Origin: Methanobrevibacter arboriphilus
GTDB taxonomy: Archaea; Methanobacteriota; Methanobacteria; Methanobacteriales; Methanobacteriaceae
Assembly (NCBI RefSeq): GCF_019669925.1
Contig: NZ_AP019779.1
Span: forward strand, 372,001-436,000
DNA length: 64,000 bases
Direction of reading: 5' to 3'
The first letter of the stretch is position 1, and every line of letters begins with the position of its first letter. Under the pieces are notes generated by a model. That model saw nothing but the letters and a program-made list of their open reading frames with translations, did no database searches and was not told the DNA's origin. The position numbers were made by a program, and so were the translations under genes. Below, in pieces: positions 60,472-64,000 of the stretch.

Positions 60472-60639
60472 ATGGAACTTCAAGATTTAATATATATGAT
60501 AGTAGCCGTTTTAATTGGGGCTTTAATTGTTTATATATTTTTATGGATAATACCAATACTTTTGCCAATTATAATAGTTTTAATAATAGCTTTCTTAATA
60601 TACAGCTATTTTAAATCTAACCAATACAAAAAGTATTAG
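60472..60639 (+). CDS. Tiny membrane protein, 55 residues
   Basis: It begins MELQDLIYMIVAVLIGALIV, followed by WIIPILLPIIIVLIIAFLIY and a polar tail (SYFKSNQYKKY). Two helices are separated by a Trp/Pro turn. The layout matches the 45-residue protein at 58492. A second ATG four bases upstream (60468) opens a different frame that gives an Asn-rich, unlikely product. Function unknown. Confidence 0.55.
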   Translation: MELQDLIYMIVAVLIGALIVYIFLWIIPILLPIIIVLIIAFLIYSYFKSNQYKKY

Positions 60640-60830
60640 GATTAAAATACTTAATAACTCTTTTAACTTATTTAATAATTCTTTTAATTTTTTAATTTTT
60701 AAATAATTTTTAAAATAAATTAGTAGCATGATTAATATAAAATGAAATAGGTTAATAACAATTATTATATGATTATATACAATCTTTTACTTAATCATAT
60801 CTAATTCTATTAATCCATAATATTTTATTT
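60640..60830. other. Convergent intergenic region before trxB
   Basis: About 190 bp. The first part has TTTAACTTATTTAATAATTC repeats that give a T-rich tract after the tiny gene, consistent with termination. No gene. Confidence 0.4.
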
Positions 60831-61760
60831 TTAATTTATATCTCTATTATTAGTGTGTTCAAGACCTTGATAAGCATAAGTGGCAGCTATTGCACCTTCA
60901 CCACAAGCAACAACCCATTGCTTTACACCACCAGTCACATCACCAATAGCATAAACATTATCAACATTTGTCTTTTGGGTTTTATCAACAATTATATGAT
61001 TATATTTATCAACATTAACAGCTAATTCTTTAGCTAATTCGCTTGAAGGAGTATCTCCGATAGCTATAAAAATTCCTTGGACTTTTAATTCTTCTTTAGA
61101 ACCATCTTTTTTATTTGATAAAACTACAGACTCAACCATTTGATTACCTTTTATTTCTTCAACAACAGAATCCCAAATAACAGGTATCTGTTTTTCATCA
61201 ATCTTATCTTGAAGATATTTTTCAGCTCTAAATTTATCACGTCTGTGAACAATTGTAACATTACATCCAACATTATGTAAGAATATAGCTTCCTGAAGAG
61301 CACTATTTCCCCCACCAATCATCAAAATATCTTTATCTTTATAGAGTAATCCATCACAAGTAGCACAATAAGAAACACCAAGGCCTTTAAATTCATCTTC
61401 ACCAGGAACACCTAATTTTCTATGAGTAGCTCCAGTTGCTAAAATAAGTGATTTAGCATGGTATTCAGTTTCAGAAGTTTTAATTATAAATCCATTATTA
61501 ATTTTTTTTATAGACTCAACATTCTCCATTTCATTAATATTTACATTTTTTTCAGTCTGTTTTTTCATTTTAGCTATTAAACTCATACCCGCTATTAGCT
61601 CAAAACCAGGATAATTTTCCATTGAAGGAACCATTAATCCTGCACCACCTGCAAGACCTTTATCTAATAATAAAGTTTTTGTTCCTTGTCTTCCAGCATA
61701 TAATCCTGCTGTTAATCCTCCAGGACCTGCACCAATGATTATAATATCATATTTTTCCAT
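60831..61760 (-). CDS. trxB: Thioredoxin reductase (TrxB)
   Basis: A 309-residue low-molecular-weight thioredoxin reductase. FAD binding is at IIIGAGPGGLTAGLYAGRQG (about 7-26), the redox pair at SYCATCDG (about 131-138), NAD(P) binding at MIGGGNSALQEAIF (about 149-162), and the second FAD motif at NVYAIGDVTGG. Some methanogen enzymes of this type use F420H2 rather than NADPH; the sequence alone does not tell. ATG follows TTTAGGATAAA. No thioredoxin gene is next to it. Confidence 0.94.
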   Translation of the reverse strand: MEKYDIIIIGAGPGGLTAGLYAGRQGTKTLLLDKGLAGGAGLMVPSMENYPGFELIAGMSLIAKMKKQTEKNVNINEMENVESIKKINNGFIIKTSETEYHAKSLILATGATHRKLGVPGEDEFKGLGVSYCATCDGLLYKDKDILMIGGGNSALQEAIFLHNVGCNVTIVHRRDKFRAEKYLQDKIDEKQIPVIWDSVVEEIKGNQMVESVVLSNKKDGSKEELKVQGIFIAIGDTPSSELAKELAVNVDKYNHIIVDKTQKTNVDNVYAIGDVTGGVKQWVVACGEGAIAATYAYQGLEHTNNRDIN

Positions 61761-62073
61761 TTTATCCTAAACCCCATATTTAATATTTTTATAAAGCCTA
61801 ATAAGTTTAATAAATATAATTAATAGTAATTAATAAACAACAATATACAAATATTACAAATAATAATACAAATAATATATATAATAATATAAATATTACA
61901 AATAATAATATAAATATTATAGATATTAATATTATAAATATTATTAATAATATAGATATTGATAATAATAGTATAAATATTATAATAATATTATAAACTT
62001 TATAATAATATTTTATTATAGTGTAATTTCTTAATTCTCTTAATTATATAATATTTTAATTATATAATTTAAA
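61761..62073. other. Intergenic region of ATAATAATA simple sequence
   Basis: About 310 bp of AATAATATAAATATTA-type microsatellite-like DNA (61850-62000) between gatE and trxB. No gene or confident signal. Confidence 0.5.
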
Positions 62074-63975
62074 TTAAATTAATTTTTCTATCTCATTCTT
62101 AAGAAGTTTATTTACAAGTTTTCCATCAGCTTTTCCTTTAAGTTTTCCCATAGCCATTCCCATCAATGGGCCCATAGCACCCATTTTTCTTTCTTCAACC
62201 ATAGAACTATTTTTAGCAACTATATCCTCAATAATACTCAGAACCTCATTTTCATCAAGAACTAAAAGGTTATTATTTTTAGCTATTTCTTCTGGATCTA
62301 AAGTAGGGTTTTCAGATATTGCAATAATAATCTTGTTTACAGCATCTTTAGATATTTTTGAATCAGCAAGAAGATTAAAAATAGATATTAATGATTCATT
62401 ATTAACATTTGAAATATTGTATCCTTCTCTTTTTATTTCTCTCAGATCATAAGCTAAAACAGAGGCTATAGTTGTAGAATCAATATTAGAACCTTCAATT
62501 TTTGAAACAATATATTCAAAATCATCAGCTCTTAACCTTCTAACTAACTGATTAGCCAGATCATCACTTAAACTATATTCTTTTATAATTCTTTCTTTTT
62601 TCACATCAGGAAGCTCTGGTAAATTATTCTTAATATTTTCTATAGAATCCTCTTCAATTTTAAACAAGGGAATATCAGTTTCTAAATACATTCTACTAGA
62701 AGTAGGAAGAGGTCTCATATATTCAGTATTTCCATCATCAAGAGATTTTCTAGTTTCTTCAATAACACCTTCAAATGCCATATTTGCTCGTCTTATAACT
62801 TCTTCTAATGCAGAAATAGCAATTTCCTCATTATGAGCAACTATAATTATTGCATCACCATCATCCACATTTAAATGACTTTTCATGGATTCAACTTCTT
62901 CTGCAGTGATACCATAAGCAGGAAGCTCATCAGTGTGAAAAATACCAGAAACTCCTCTTTTTTTAGCATAACTGGCAATTTCAGTTCCAAATCTTCGCCC
63001 TTCTTGAACCTCTTCACCAACTAAACCAGCAAAACCCTTTAAAACAACGCATTTTACAGATTCTGCTCCAGAAATAATCTTTGAAGAACTATTTTTAAAA
63101 ATAATATTTAAATCATGAATTTCATCAAGAACCTTTGCATTTCGCTTTTCAAGTTCCTCTCTAATTTCAATAAGTTTTAATTGTCTTTGAACTTCATTTT
63201 CAACAATTTTAGGCATTAAATCAAGGTTTTGAACACCCTTTATTTCACAACGAGCCCCTTTAGCTATTGAGATATTTAAATCCTGTCTTATAGTTCCAAG
63301 CCCTCTTTTAACATTAGTACTTCTTAAAACTTGACCTAAAGCATAAGCTACTTCTTTCACCTGTTCAGGATGATGTATTGAAGGATCAGTAGTAATTTCA
63401 ACAAGAGGAATTCCTAACCTATCAAGTCTAAAATGAGTATAATACTCAGCAGAAGTACTTTGATTATTTTTAATATCAATAGCAATTCTTTTAGAAGCAT
63501 CTTCTTCTAAACAAAGATTTTCAATATTTACTCTACCATGAGGAGTATCAAGGTATCCGTTAGTAGCTACAAGTCCAGTACGTTGAAATCCACCAGTATT
63601 ACTTCCATCAATAACCTGTTTCCTCATCGTGTGAAATTCATCCACAATTTGCATATTTAAAAGAGTAGCTATGACCATAGAAAGCTCTAAAGCCTCCTGA
63701 TTTAAACTATGAGGAGGCTCATCATCTGTTTCAACAAGACATGTATGATAATAATAAGCCTCATAATTAAATTTCATCTTCCTAAAAGATTCTTGAAGAG
63801 CAGCCCTATCGATTTGACCTAATTCACTTTGAGTAGGCCTTAAATTTCTTTTTATTTCCTCATCAAACATTTCATCTACAAGTTCAGTTTCACAAGGACA
63901 AAACAACTTGCTCTTAGTATTCAACTGTTGATGAATCTCTAATCCCATTTTAAGACCTAATTCACTCCAATCCAT
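62074..63975 (-). CDS. gatE: Glutamyl-tRNA(Gln) amidotransferase subunit E
   Basis: This is the archaeal-specific GatE, which with GatD converts Glu-tRNA(Gln) to Gln-tRNA(Gln). The 633-residue protein begins with the GatB-type cradle ([58 protein letters not shown]). The GAD-type insertion is in the middle (about 300-405, [39 protein letters not shown]). The helical and YqeY-like tail starts at about 490 ([18 protein letters not shown] to [20 protein letters not shown]). The metal-site Cys pair CPC is present. GatD is not in the window. ATG follows TGTGATTTT. Confidence 0.96.
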   Translation of the reverse strand: MDWSELGLKMGLEIHQQLNTKSKLFCPCETELVDEMFDEEIKRNLRPTQSELGQIDRAALQESFRKMKFNYEAYYYHTCLVETDDEPPHSLNQEALELSMVIATLLNMQIVDEFHTMRKQVIDGSNTGGFQRTGLVATNGYLDTPHGRVNIENLCLEEDASKRIAIDIKNNQSTSAEYYTHFRLDRLGIPLVEITTDPSIHHPEQVKEVAYALGQVLRSTNVKRGLGTIRQDLNISIAKGARCEIKGVQNLDLMPKIVENEVQRQLKLIEIREELEKRNAKVLDEIHDLNIIFKNSSSKIISGAESVKCVVLKGFAGLVGEEVQEGRRFGTEIASYAKKRGVSGIFHTDELPAYGITAEEVESMKSHLNVDDGDAIIIVAHNEEIAISALEEVIRRANMAFEGVIEETRKSLDDGNTEYMRPLPTSSRMYLETDIPLFKIEEDSIENIKNNLPELPDVKKERIIKEYSLSDDLANQLVRRLRADDFEYIVSKIEGSNIDSTTIASVLAYDLREIKREGYNISNVNNESLISIFNLLADSKISKDAVNKIIIAISENPTLDPEEIAKNNNLLVLDENEVLSIIEDIVAKNSSMVEERKMGAMGPLMGMAMGKLKGKADGKLVNKLLKNEIEKLI

Positions 63976-64000
63976 AAAATCACATAACCATAAATAATTA

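Noticed and set aside
1-64000. tRNA, rRNA, RNase P RNA or other structured RNA genes
   Set aside because: In this genome such genes would stand out as G/C-rich islands; all spacers are nearly pure A/T and none shows a T-arm or other conserved RNA motif.

Overview
The window looks like the chromosome of a very AT-rich, host- or gut-type methanogen of the order Methanobacteriales, most likely a Methanobrevibacter-like species. The evidence is the archaeal information-processing genes (exosome, proteasome alpha subunit, protein-containing RNase P, L15e, GatE, KEOPS Cgi121, NreA), a complete energy-converting hydrogenase A (Eha) gene set with a formylmethanofuran formyltransferase paralog, large Asn/Ser/Thr-rich adhesin-like surface proteins, and ribosome binding sites of the GGAGGTGAT type. 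The species is an inference. I found no rRNA, tRNA, CRISPR array or insertion sequence.

Layout. (1) 1-7973, minus strand: L15e, an RNA-binding exosome-associated protein, RNase P proteins Rpp30 and Pop5, proteasome alpha, SBDS/SDO1, Rrp4 and Rrp41 (cut by the window edge). This is the conserved archaeal exosome-proteasome-RNase P gene order, but stretched by AT-rich spacers of up to about 790 bp. (2) 8380-17052, minus: two very large secreted beta-helix adhesin-like genes. The first is intact with a C-terminal membrane anchor; the second is split by a frameshift inside its repeat array. A small CMD-family gene lies between them. (3) 17481-20406, minus: a glycosyltransferase, a flavin-binding PPOX-type protein and an epimerase. 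(4) 20584-37655, minus: the eha cluster, ehaA to ehaR, followed by an Ftr paralog, a PfkB-type kinase, a third polyferredoxin and a CBS-domain protein. This membrane [NiFe] hydrogenase uses ion-motive force to reduce ferredoxin with H2, which supplies the first (CO2-reducing) step of methanogenesis. Its three polyferredoxins carry 6, 10 and 6 predicted [4Fe-4S] clusters.

(5) 38371-43562, plus: a sugar epimerase and a flippase for surface glycans, a degraded gene, then a FtsX/MacB-type ABC permease with its ATPase. (6) 43748-54234, mixed: a YyaL-type thioredoxin-domain protein, a TetR regulator divergent from the DNA-repair protein NreA (with a PCNA-binding motif), a DegT-type aminotransferase, a methyltransferase, an ECF-type double ATPase truncated at its 5' end, Cgi121 and citramalate synthase (isoleucine pathway). 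(7) 54406-63975, mostly minus: a 54-bp minisatellite, a THUMP tRNA methyltransferase, a zinc-ribbon membrane protein, the two separate GMP synthase subunits with an unknown 86-residue gene and two tiny paralogous membrane proteins around them, thioredoxin reductase and GatE.

The least explained items are the frameshift and block duplication in the second adhesin, the pair of apparently leaderless mini membrane proteins flanking the GMP synthase genes, Asn-rich low-complexity inserts in otherwise conserved enzymes (two adjacent genes share nearly the same DNA insert), a decayed gene at about 41.05-41.40 kb, and the truncated ECF ATPase. I see no clearly new multi-gene system; the Eha cluster with its accessory enzymes is the most coherent large system here.
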